A DNA stretch of 41,800 nt from Phaeoceros laevis (taxonomy: Eukaryota > Anthocerotophyta > Anthocerotopsida > Notothyladales): assembly GCA_049999765.1 (NCBI GenBank), contig JBNGIQ010009335.1, positions 242,163-283,962 on the forward strand, read 5' to 3'. The position numbers were made by a program, and so were the translations under genes. The stretch's first letter is position 1; each line of letters begins with the position of its first letter. Shown one piece after another: positions 21,606 through 31,462 of this stretch. Under the pieces are notes generated by a model. It did no database searches. It was not told where the DNA came from and was given only the letters and a program-made list of their open reading frames with translations.

Positions 21606-21841
21606 TATCTAGATATTTTTAATGAGAACGATGCTATTTTTATCTAGGTAATCATGCTACGAAATAAATTGACTACATGTTAACTGACTTCAGTTATTTA
21701 ACTTGAAGTTAGGTAGCTTTGAGTCAATTTACTCTGTTCAGTAACTACCAGTTAATTTACTTGAGTTAGAAATATCTAGATATTTTTAATGAGAGCGAAG
21801 CTATTTTTTATCTAGATAATTATGCTACAAAAGAAATTGCC
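21606..21841 (+). repeat. Direct repeat pair, ~69-bp units, 167 bp apart
   Basis: TATCTAGATATTTTTAATGA begins units at 21606-21674 and 21773-21841. Both continue with GAGA(A/G)CGA(T/A)GCTATTTTT, ATCTAG(G/A)TAAT and ATGCTAC. They flank an AT-rich spacer with repeated GTTAACT/AGTTAA motifs. The first unit adjoins microsatellite copy B. Confidence 0.85.
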
Positions 21842-21938
21842 ATAATTTCAAGGCTATGCGAGACATAGCCAATAATCGTTCTATACTTGTTTCCAAGGTT
21901 TCTGTTGAACCGAAATGTGATCGGACAACGTGTTCCCG

Positions 21939-21974
21939 TTAAGTCCGAACGCGATCCCTTTAAGTCCGAACGCG
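21939..21974 (+). repeat. Short direct repeat TTAAGTCCGAACGCG, two copies
   Basis: Exact 15-bp copies at 21939-21953 and 21960-21974, a period of 21 bp. No function is apparent. Confidence 0.8.
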
Positions 21975-22099
21975 TTTCCGTTACTTAGCAACGCGTTATT
22001 TTTTTTGAGGGAACGCTCCCTATTAGAGTTTAGGGTATGGGGTATGGTTCCCATTGACAGGAATCGTTTCCAAATACCCTAGAACAGGAACGGCTTCCA

Positions 22100-22500
22100 T
22101 TCACAAAGCAAACTGACGCAAACCTGCCAACGGCCTGCCCGTGTATGCTTTTGCACCTTGGCCGCAACCTGCCGATGCGACGTGCCCACCACCCACCCAG
22201 CCGTGCAGAAGTCCTGCTACGATCAAGCGCATGGCCAGGCCGTGGCTTCGTGATTGAGCGCCTGGTGAGGCTATGGCTTGGTGAGGACATGGCGAGGCTG
22301 TAGCCGTGGCTGGCAGGGCTGTGGCTTGGCGCTTGGTGAGTGCTTGACAAGGCTGGCCGCGCTTGCTGAGGGTGTGGCTTGGTGAGCGTTTGATGAAATT
22401 GTGGCTTGGCACTTGGTGGACGCATGGTGGGCGCCTTGCAAGGATGTGGGATCGAGCGCCTTGAAAGGTAGTGACGGCTCCACAGCCTCGCCATAATTTT
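22100..22500. repeat. Low-complexity GGCTTGG-rich stretch
   Basis: Imperfect recurrences of GTGGCTTGG(T/C)G and TTGGTGAG. On the minus strand this opens long frames rich in Pro, Ser, Ala and His. The biased composition and open frames in several phases argue that these are not genes. Confidence 0.5.
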
Positions 22501-22685
22501 GTTCATTAAAATTTTTTTTTGGGTATTTTACCTTTTTTCTCAAATCCTAGAGAAACAACATCGGAGCGTTTCCGGAAAGTGACGTGTGTTCTTTAAGCGT
22601 TTCTTTGAGCAATTTTTAATTTTCCAGAAACTATGATACTTTCTAACCAAATATGTTCCAATAACCCAAAATTAGGCTTCATAGC

Positions 22686-22760
22686 CGGCCATGGTATCCA
22701 TGGCTTTCTGGCCAGCCTTGGGTCATTTGGGACAACATGCCTAGGTTCCAGGGCAATGCT
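22686..22760 (+). repeat. Dispersed repeat, copy 2 (related to 5448-5515)
   Basis: Shares the ATCCATGGCTTTCTGGCC core and the AGGTTCCAGGG region with copy 1. As in copy 1, a MITE of the same family lies downstream (23114 here, 5586 there). Confidence 0.5.
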
Positions 22761-22959
22761 AAACATAACCTTGGCTTGCCCTGTTCACTCTTTAACCTTT
22801 TAGAGTCCAAGGGCCTGGAGCCCTAAACAAAGCCATTACTTCGAGCGGCTTAGCTTTCCGGAGGAGTTGATTCCATAAAAGGCTTTCTTTGAACTTGTTT
22901 TGCATATTTGCCCTTTTTTCTTAACTGCAGATTTTGAACCATTTTTTAAATTTATACAT

Positions 22960-22988
22960 TTGGATAGAGCTCGTCGAGCTCTATCCAA
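22960..22988. repeat. 14-bp perfect inverted repeat with 1-nt centre
   Basis: TTGGATAGAGCTCG (22960-22973), a central T, and the exact reverse complement (22975-22988). It could form a tight cruciform or mark a transposon end. Confidence 0.85.
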
Positions 22989-23113
22989 GAGTATAAAGTA
23001 CGTCTCATTAAATATTTTCGAGATAGGTCAATGAAGGAAACCATGGCTTGGTGGACCAAGAGACAGTTTCGTCCTGTAGGACCCTTAAGGGTTAGGTTGT
23101 GCGGGCACTCTTA

Positions 23114-23431
23114 GGTCCGGTTTACATGTGCTTGAGACCGACCTCGATAGCAGAAAGGACAAGTTAAGAAACTTGTCCTTTAGCGTAGTCGGGTCGATGT
23201 CAAGGTTTGGTCTTTTTTCGGTGGGGTATAGCTGACAACCTGACCCGATGGTTACGCGATAGCCCCTTATACGCTTTAAAATAAAGATGCACGCAATTAT
23301 ATAATGACGTGTGGCATGGATCGGTCCTATATATGCCAAAACAGGCTACATGGGGATATAAACCATGGCCCGACACGAGTGTGATAGCATGCCAGGGTCG
23401 GGTCCACATGCGGGTACATGTAAACCAGGCC
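23114..23431. mobile_element. MITE with TA target duplication, copy B
   Basis: The ends GGTCCGGTTTACATGTGC (23114-23131) and, inverted, GGCCTGGTTTACATGTAC (23414-23431) match at 15 of 18 positions. Both sides are flanked by TA (23112-23113 and 23432-23433). The 318-bp length, lack of coding frame and TA duplication suggest a non-autonomous Tc1/mariner-type element. It belongs to the same family as 5586-5937. Confidence 0.68.
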
Positions 23432-23663
23432 TAATAGAAGCATAAGTAGAAGTTCAAGCTTTAGTATCTCAAAGTTACATCCGTAAAAAACATGCCGTCT
23501 GCCCCAATCTGTGTGAGTGGTAAGAGAAAATATAATCATAATTTTCTGTATTTTCCCTAGTTTGACGCGCATGTGTGACGAACGTCACATACATTCGTAG
23601 AAATGCATTAGGGAAGGGGCCATAACATGTTTCCCTGCAACTTTGCTTTATGTCTTACTTTTG

Positions 23664-23740
23664 CGAAACGTGTTTCGGGCTTCACCGAAACTCGTTTCAA
23701 ACATACGGTGCATTCGAAACGCGTTCGAAACGCAAGGGAT
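23664..23740. repeat. Cluster of CGAAAC / GTTTCG motifs
   Basis: At least six CGAAAC or GTTTCG hexamers in both orientations within about 75 bp. More appear in the palindrome at 23819, and related GAAACG motifs lie near 41220. Repeated short motifs close to an end are typical of transposase-binding regions, here presumably of the hAT element downstream. Confidence 0.5.
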
Positions 23741-23818
23741 GGGATGACAACAATTAAAAGTTTTTGGAGTATAAAAAACGGTTTATTACTTCCTCGAACT
23801 TCATTACTTCAACTTACT

Positions 23819-23846
23819 AGTGGTGCCGAAACGTTTCGGCACCACT
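23819..23846. repeat. Perfect 28-bp palindrome
   Basis: The arm AGTGGTGCCGAAAC is followed directly by its exact reverse complement, with no loop. It contains CGAAAC and GTTTCG, the motifs clustered at 23664-23740, and lies 260 bp before the hAT transposase start. Confidence 0.9.
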
Positions 23847-24104
23847 CATAGTCGCAAAAACAACAGGCATCATGAACGATGAACGGGTTCTCAAGATCGG
23901 TTGCGTGAAGAGCTCGTTGACATCCCCGGTTGTGATCTACGCTGGTTGCAATCGCCATCAATGAAATTTCACAGTCCCAATACGACGGTGCCACACACCT
24001 TGCATGTATTGCGTGACAAGGTAGGGCAACAAGGAACATGTAACTTTCACTTTAGACTCTCTTGTATGTAGACTCTCACACTTCCCGTCGTTCTCTTGTA
24101 GACC

Positions 24105-25990
24105 ATGGCTCCCATTTGCAGTGAGGGCTATGTGGAGGCTTGGTCGTACTTCGACGGAATTAAGAAGTATGATGGCGATGGAGGTTCTAAAAAGTTCAGG
24201 TGTCGGTTTTGTTCAAAAAATAGCTCAGATAGTGTACAGAGAGCTAAGGCCCATCTAGCCAAGATTGGGGGTGTTGGATTTGCAGCTTGTACTGCCGATC
24301 TTCCACCTGGATTGCAGGGACGGATGCAAGGTTTCTTCTATGAAAAAAAACAGTCTTCTGGAGCTGCAAACCTACATGACAATGGCCCTATGTCAAAGAA
24401 ACAGAAAACAGTGCAAGAGATGCATAATGTGCCGTTAAGGACTAAGGTGTCTGTTGCCGTTGCTGAGGCTTTTTTTGCAGGTGGTATTTCATTCAACTTT
24501 GCTGCAAATCCCTACTTCAAGGCCATGGTGATAGCTCTTATGAAAGCTGGTAGGGAATGCCCCAGGATATGTTCCTCCAGGGAAAGATCAATTGCGTACC
24601 ACTCTCTTGGATGCAGTTTATGAGAAAGTGGATAAGGAGCTTGAGCAGATTCGATGTAGATGGAAAGAAACTGGTATAGTCATCGTGACTGATGGATGGA
24701 AGGACATTTAGGGTCGGCCACTGCTGAATTTTATAGCGCTAAGTCCTCATGGGCAAGTCTTTCTCAAGGCAGTTGATACCACTGGCCAGGGCGAGGGAGC
24801 TGAAATATTGGCACGAGAAATTCTAAAGGTGCTAGAAGATCCCAAGCTGGGTGGTGCGCACAATGTGATCGGACTGGTCACAGATTCTGCTCCTGCCTGT
24901 GTAAAGGCCTGCGCGTTTGTGCAGGAAGTAGATCCTCATGTGGGAAGGCTGCCATGCGGTGCCCACACTGTGAATTTGATTCTCGAAGGCATAGGGAATT
25001 TACTGTGGGCCCGAGCAATTTTAAAACGTGCTAGGAAGATGGTGCATTATTTACGAGAGAAGTCAGCTCCAAATGCAATGTTGCGGGCAACATATCCCAA
25101 ACTGAGGTTGAAGAGCTATTGCTCTACAAGGTTTGGTACTTACTACACCTTGATTCGTCGCTTGCTTAGGCTGCAATCAGTTATTCAGGCTGTGGTAGTA
25201 ACACAAACTTGGCAAAGATTTGTATCTCGTATTCGTGGAATTGCAGCCAAGCAAGAAGCTGGGGAAATCAAATCACTGATCCTAGACCAGGGTTTCTGGG
25301 AAGAGCTACGAGAGGTGAAAAAGCACATGATGCCGTGGTACATGTTTCTACGACATCTCGTCAAAGACGATGAGGTTATGGGTGATGTATACACAATGAT
25401 GTCGAAAACAATTATTGCAGTTGGAAAGAAAGCTGAGAGGTTCACCTTGGATGAGACTACTTGGATGAGACATGCTCAAGTGCATGATATAGCCATGAAG
25501 TATGCAAAATTTTTGCTTCGACCAGTGCATACTGCTGCATTTCTGATCCATCCCAAGTATGAGATCTCTAAACATGTGCAAATGACAAATGATGATGTCA
25601 CTATGGGCTAGCAGCGTTACTTAATTGCATATTGCGGCCAGACTGAGGATGGAATTGAGCTGTTTCGTGTAATATCTGAACAGCTTGACAACTTTCAAAG
25701 TGCAAAAGGTGCATTTGGGACCAATGCTGCCAAAGAACATTGAAAGACCATGAATGGCAAGAAATGGTGGAAAGCTCACGGTAATGATACACCACAGCTG
25801 CAAAAACTTGCCATGAAGCTGTTGGGGCAAGCAGTTTCTAATAGTGCAAGTGAGCGCAATTGGTCTCGATTTGCTTGGCTTGTGCACAAGAGGCGAAGCA
25901 AGATCCTGCACAGTCGTGCTGATAAGTTAGTTTTTATCAATGCAAACATGGGACTTCTTTCCCAGACAAATTCAAGACATATAAATGGAG
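24105..25990 (+). pseudogene. hAT-family transposase, main part, interrupted by Copia insertion
   Basis: The ATG at 24105 opens with a BED-type zinc finger (FRCRFCSKN ... AKAHLAKI). It is followed by a DUF659-like core (TLLDAVYEKVDKELEQIR, then VIVTDGWKDI and GLVTDSAPACVKA) and the C-terminal dimerisation domain (SNSASERNWSRFAWLVHKRR). DUF659 plus hAT-C is the usual plant hAT layout. Defects are a frameshift at about 24558 and stops at 24709 (TAG), 25609 (TAG) and 25741 (TGA). The frame is interrupted at 25990 by the 5' LTR of a Copia element and resumes at 40279. No clear terminal inverted repeats or 8-bp duplication were found. Confidence 0.85.
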
Positions 25991-26224
25991 TGTTGGAAAA
26001 CCCTAAGCCCCCGAGTAGGGTTTAATTAACTTCATTATATATACGACTCAAACTCTAGTTGATATGTAGGTTAGTTAGTTAGCTGAAGGTGACGGTTACA
26101 ACTGTCACCTATCCCGAGACAAAGCTATCGGCACACACATGTATTTTTGCCTTGTTTCCCCTCTTCTTGCAATGCGATGTTTTCTGCGCTATAAGATCTA
26201 ATGCCTACCCAGCGTTTTACAACA
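25991..26224 (+). repeat. 5' LTR of Copia element
   Basis: Starts TGTTGG and ends ACAACA, with TG...CA termini. It has a copy at 40054-40274. It contains GGTGAC ... GTCACC (about 26087-26108), an inverted repeat partly missing from the 3' LTR. Confidence 0.93.
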
Positions 26225-26236
26225 TGGTATCAGAGC
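26225..26236 (+). other. Primer-binding site (tRNA-iMet) of Copia element
   Basis: TGGTATCAGAGC directly follows the 5' LTR, identical to the site in the two minus-strand Copia elements. Confidence 0.92.
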
Positions 26237-26888
26237 CACTTGTACGCTAAGTTGTGGCTATGGTGGCGCCTGATCCGAGACTCTCCTACTGGATAGGATG
26301 GCTGGAATACTTGTCACCATTCTTAGATCCAGATTTCCAAGTTCTCATAGCAGGCGCCATTAGAGGCATTCTATGGCGGAAGGAATTGCACGCTCGTAGG
26401 CGCAGTTTCCATGTTAAGAATGGACCGCACCATAAGGTGAAGGTCGCGCTCTGTCGCCGATCTTGAGGAACCTGTGCGCAATGAAAGATTGGTCAGTGGT
26501 GGACAACTGCTGGTGCAAGTGCTAGAATGGAGAGGACGGAGTTGAGGCGTGTGGCAGGAGCGTTGTCGCACATTGTTCTTATCGGATGAGCATGGAGTTG
26601 AGGCATAGTCAGTCTGGGAGGTAGCGTCGGGGAAGAAGGCACATTCGCCCAGATCTGTGCAAAGCCAGAACACGAGGGCGCTACTTGCCTGATGACCACC
26701 TGGGGTACAGGTCACGGCAACCTGGTTTCTCTCCTCCATTGCTCCTCCAGTACACACACCGCCCGCACCAAAATTATGCACATCCAGTAGAAGAGCAGTT
26801 TTATCCCTACACTCCGATTCCTTGAAGGATCGCAACACCTGCACAGCAACGGCACACACCTCGGCCAATACAAGAGTCAAGTCACACG
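26237..26888 (+). other. Leader of the Copia element
   Basis: About 650 bp between the PBS and the first long Gag frame. No domain is recognisable. Open frames exist on both strands, including a 169-codon minus-strand frame (26371-26880), but with no known motif. The leader is longer than in most Copia elements. Confidence 0.4.
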
Positions 26889-28400
26889 TTGTTGCAGCAA
26901 ACGTTGCAGTCAGATGTTAGCTTGCTTGTCAGAAAAGTTCGTAATTCAGAAACAACAGCCATTAGAAGGTCCAAGTTTATATTCACGGCACTCAATACAA
27001 TACGTGCACAACTAGAGGTCATTAGCAATAGACTTAGATTGCTTGAGACATCCAATGTATTAGATTGCATCCACGTTAATGCAAAAGAGTCTGAGACCGT
27101 GAAACCGGAACACATACTTTTGACTGGCATTTACAAATGTTGTCTTGAATGTCTTAACTCTATCTCGTGTCCAGTAGATGCACCTATAGAAGGTGCAGGT
27201 CAGCCACCACTTTTCTAAAACCTGGAAGAAAGCCCCGACGAAGGTTTTGATCAAGCACTTGAGTATCAAATCCTTGAAAGCATCGGAAATCTTTTTCTTG
27301 GTAGTGAACTTGAAATGGAAGAGACTGAGGAGCAACGTCATGAGCGTGAGAGGAGAGAAAAGGAGAGGCGTGACAAAGCATAAGCTGACAAAGAACGAGA
27401 GGACAAGGAACAAGATGATAAGCTTCATGTTGTCAAAATTGATTTTAAAGAAAAGGACTGACTTACCAGCGGAGTAAACTATGATGTCTGGGTGACGAGA
27501 ATGCGTGGTTTCTTACGAGAAGCACAGCTGTGGGAGTATGTGACTGGCAGCAATCCACGACCTGAAAGTGACTACCTGTTTGACAACAGTTCCTCCAGTA
27601 GATACACCCAAATAACACCAGAACAGAAACGCTGGGATAAGTTCGATGAGAAAGCACAAAGTGTAATCAGAATTGGCCTAAGTGAGCAAATGGCTATGAA
27701 TGTAATAGATGCAAAGACTGCTAAGGAAATGTGGGACCATCTAGCCATGGTCTATCATGCCAAGGACATGATGACAAGGATGGCTGCACAGACCAAGTTT
27801 CATTCGTTGAAAATGAGAGAAGATGAACCCATTGATCAGTTTGTTGCACACTTCAGGATTGCACGACAAAAACTTGAGCAGGCTGGAGGACAAGTTAAGG
27901 ATCAGGATGCGTGCATGAGGTTCCTGGCATCCTTACCTCCGAGCTAATTGCATTTTGTGTCCAGTCAGAATGCTGTCTTGCGAATGGCGAGGCAGCTAGC
28001 CATTGTTGCACACGTTGATGAAGATGAGATTCCTGCATTGGAGTTTAACGAGCTGGTAGGTGCGCTCCTTCAAGAGGAGATAACTAGGCAAGCTGCTAAA
28101 CCGCCAAGGAGCCAGGCACTCTTCACAGCTAGGCCCAAGGGCCCAAGGAGACCTGAACAGCCACAGGGCAACAGGTTTGCCAATAAAAACAAGTGGTCAG
28201 CCACAAGTTCTGGATCTGGTGATGTGATGTGATATGATTTTGTTAGTGAAGGATTAGGGGCCAAGAAGCGGCCTGGAAATTGTAATTGGTGCGGGCTTCC
28301 CAACCATTGGGAAAGAGACTGCAGGAAGAAGAAAAACAACGAACCTAGGCGAGTCCCATTACCTGAGGCACATTCGGTGGCCAAGAAGGAGAGGACATCC
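26889..28400 (+). pseudogene. Copia Gag with N-terminal extension and zinc knuckle
   Basis: One frame runs from 26889 past the zinc knuckle. It is broken by stops at 27216 (TAA), 27381 (TAA), 27459 (TGA), 27945 (TAA) and 28230 (TGA) without any frame change, and each fits CAA or CGA mutated by C-to-T. An N-terminal part of about 190 residues ends in a charged stretch (EEQRHERERREKERRDKA), probably a coiled coil. The UBN2/DUF4219 Gag core follows (NYDVWVTRMRGFLREAQLWE, then KTAKEMWDHL and DQFVAHFRIARQKLEQ). The knuckle CNWCGLPNHWERDC (CX2CX4HX4C) lies at 28281-28322. Confidence 0.82.
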
Positions 28401-28770
28401 CTGTGAGTTCTGATGGTTTGTTCTCCTCCCAAGTAGGAATCCTCAAAAGTTGCATCTGCGTCTGTATCTGAGTGCTGCATGGAAGGTAGCAAGCACAAGA
28501 AGATAAAATTTGCTCACCAGGCTCTTACAGTGTGCCTTAATGCATCCAGTTTGTGTAAAGGGAACTGGTATGTTGATTCAGGGGCCACTGCCCACATCTG
28601 CTGCGACAGGTCACTCTTTACAAGCTACGTGTCAAACACTACTGCATAGAAAGTTCTGTTAGGTGATAACAACGAGTTAGAAATCAAGGGAGCAGGGGAG
28701 GTCAACTTAAGTCTAAAAAATGGAGCAATCCTTACCCTTATCATTGCTGAGCATCAAGGTTTCACTAGTA
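28401..28770 (+). pseudogene. Copia protease domain, followed by loss of GAG-pre-integrase
   Basis: In the same frame as Gag, WYVDSGATAHICC (28566 onward) carries the aspartic protease DSG triad, followed by LLGDNNELEIKGAGEV. Stops occur at about 28404, 28434 and 28647. The text after about 28735 jumps from the ILTL block to IIAEHQGF, so the intervening NLLS block is lost. The WH..LGH zinc module is absent, removed by or with the insertion that follows. Confidence 0.75.
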
Positions 28771-30066
28771 GAGGTACCAATCATAACCAGAAGTGGCAGA
28801 TTTTTATAGACGAAAGCTGCGGGCCTCACATATGAGTAGAAAACAGTATGCGAATGATAGACAAAACATTGTAATAGCATTCAAGGAATCTGTAACAGAC
28901 TGACCTGCTGCGAGGAGCTACCAGCCATGATTGTAATCTAACAGGTAACAACCTGAGCTTGTATCTTTCAGTAACACCAAGCCAGCCGAGGACCCTTTTC
29001 AGGCAGGAAGAAGAAACAGAGGGCAGAGGAAGGGAAGAAAGTTAGGAGGCCAGCATCTGGCTAGCAGAACGTGGGGAACAACTGGCCAGGGAGGGTAGAG
29101 AAGAGGAGCTAGCAGCGGGCTAGCAGCAAATCTAGAGAGGGGATTCAGGGAAGGCAGCAATTAAGAACCGAGCTGGAAGTAGGCAGGGGGAGCTGGAGGC
29201 AAGCATTGGGAACTCACAGAGAGGAGAGGAGGTACCAGGAAGGCGAACCGAGCAGCAATTGTGTGGAGGACTCTCTTATATAGATGTTGGTGGGGTCTAA
29301 AAGAGCATGAAAGGAAAAAATGGTAAGGATTTTTTGGCTGCTAGGGTAAAACACAAAAGGTTGCATTATTGGTGATCCGGCTGCACATTGTAGCTGGAAG
29401 TTTCTTCCAAACTTAGCTTATCATGAAAGCATGTTCATGTGCTGTAGCAATTTCATTGGACATGTGTCCTTGGCGGTCACAGAGCCAAGCCGATTTTTGC
29501 AGAGGTGAGTAGGCAGCTCATTAAGTGCGCATCCACCCCTATATATCAGCTGCAGTGATCGAGGGCTCAGAGATTGGCCACGTCCACTCATGCCTGAAAA
29601 AACCAAAGTATTTTGGGTGACAAAAAATGCTCTTACAGCCTAGGGTACTGGACCGTCCAGTAATATGGCAAGCAACATTAAAGTTGCGCAGTCACCAGCC
29701 TGTGCCCAAGTGATAAACTTAGGTGCCATGTCATGGCCATCATATCCTGCAGGATTTGGCTACGTTTTTAGTATTGTATAGTATATGTTACCAATGTTGG
29801 TCAGGAAGCCAAAAGAACACCATCATAATTACAAAATTTGTCCACTGTCCAGTGGACATTATTAGAGGCATGTATGTCCTTTTGTAAAAGAGACATGCTG
29901 TCCTCCATCATATGTATCTGTCAACACATGTGTATGTGAGCAGCATACAAGGTTTTTTTTGTCATCAAAGGCCATTGCTAAAAGTGCATCCAGATTTTGT
30001 CAAAAGACAGTAAAAGACACACATCACCTTCCTAACACACACTCACAACCTGGAACACCAAGTGTA
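28771..30066. mobile_element. Unidentified insertion inside the Copia element
   Basis: This stretch does not encode Copia protein and separates protease from integrase. It has purine-rich DNA at about 29010-29260, a TATA box at 29276-29282 on the minus strand with a pyrimidine-rich leader, and a perfect 9-bp inverted repeat TGTCCACTG/CAGTGGACA at 29839-29858. The layout resembles 17090-17290 and 20441-20715, so a shared element family is possible. Ends and duplications were not found. Confidence 0.35.
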
Positions 30067-31462
30067 TGTGTGTGTGTGTGTGTGTGTGATATTTGAAGAG
30101 GTTTACATGGTCCCGTTGAGGGGCCCCCCTTTGCCCTAGTTGGGCACCCGTCTGGCGTCCGGGTACAGTAGGGTTTTTTTAATTAAAGCGTATGCTGCCG
30201 ATTGTCCAATTTGCATGGATCCCAGGCTGAACTAGGCATGGCCATCATCCTTTTCTAAAACAAGAGAATGATTTGCTATGGTTGGTGCGAGACGTTTTAA
30301 TAATATAAATCCTTTTTAAGTTATTAACATTTCAGACACAAAATAGTTAAATAAATTAAATTTCCTTTTCATTTCTGAAGTGTGTGTGATTTGGGAGTGA
30401 ATGGGATTTTCGCGGGAGGTTTGGTTTGTGAGGATGTATTATTTAGGTTATGCGAAATTGTAGGTGTGGGAGATATTGTGGCAGGTTAGCCATGCCGATT
30501 CCTGGATCTCTTACTCTAATTGTAGTTTTAGTCGTGCGGATTGCTATGCTTGGAATTCATAATAATGGCTGGCTAATTGCGCGCTTGCTCGAAGTAGGAA
30601 TTGCGTGTGCATTTCTTGTAGTGCAATTGCGGACGGGACAATTGTGGACGAGGCAATTGCGGACAAGGCGAGCGGGGTATGGCCTGATGCGGAGTTATTG
30701 AGAGCTGCATCTTTCAGAGTATGAGCAGTCATATGAGTGGCAAGTGGTCACTTGGTCTTGGTAAGCCAATTGGTGGTTGTGTTGCTGGAGTGCTCGATGT
30801 TGGCTGCAATGGGATTTGTCTCGTTTAATTTTTCGCTGGAGGCTGTTGGTCATGAAGGGTTGTCGATCATGAAAGCCGACTTGTCGGGGTTTGCTCTTAA
30901 GCTTCGTGTAGTGCTGAGTTCTCGTGTGGTGGCTTTCTGGCGAGTGTAATGTGGAATTATGCAGCAAGGCCCAGCGGGTTTTACCGTGAAATAGGTACTG
31001 CCTGTTTTTGGGTATGGGCGATGCGTGCAGGACTGTCGTTCCCAAACTTTGAAGCAGATGACTTCAGGCATTCCCTGAGCAGACAGAATGTCCAGTAGCT
31101 GAGAAGATCATGCTCCTAGAGAACATTGCTAAGTCCGTGCTGGTAATGGCAGATCACGTACTCTGTTCTGAGGGTGTCATTTCATGAGGTGACTGGGTCC
31201 TATGTGTTAAAATGGACCTAGAGACCAAGAAATGCATTGCATGTATGGCCATCCCGTATAAGTGGCCACACTGTCAAACAGCCTGCGTGATCTTCAAAAT
31301 GGCCACAGTTTGCCTACATGTATTTACTCGACAAGTGGCAGGTATGTTCAGAGAGTGTGTTGAGTACGAGCAGCGAGTCACTAAATTTATAAGAGAATGA
31401 GTTTGTGTGTAAACTGAGATGTCTTGAGATTTTAGGAGATTGCGATATTGTAAGTGAAACTA

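Noticed and set aside
21047-21612. Frames of [10 protein letters not shown] repeats
   Set aside because: Translation of the GGAT microsatellite, open in multiple frames, with no other domain.
22030-22543. Coding genes in the minus-strand frames of 90-158 codons
   Set aside because: The stretch is a low-complexity GGCTTGG-rich repeat that opens several frames at once with Pro/Ser/Ala-biased products and no domain.
26225-26236. tRNA gene at the TGGTATCAGAGC motif
   Set aside because: It is only the 12-bp primer-binding site after an LTR. No cloverleaf can be formed from its surroundings. The same holds for 4378 and 15163.
26371-26880. A 169-codon minus-strand gene in the Copia leader
   Set aside because: No recognisable motif. 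Cys/Ser-rich text lies opposite the element leader, and chance openness is more likely.
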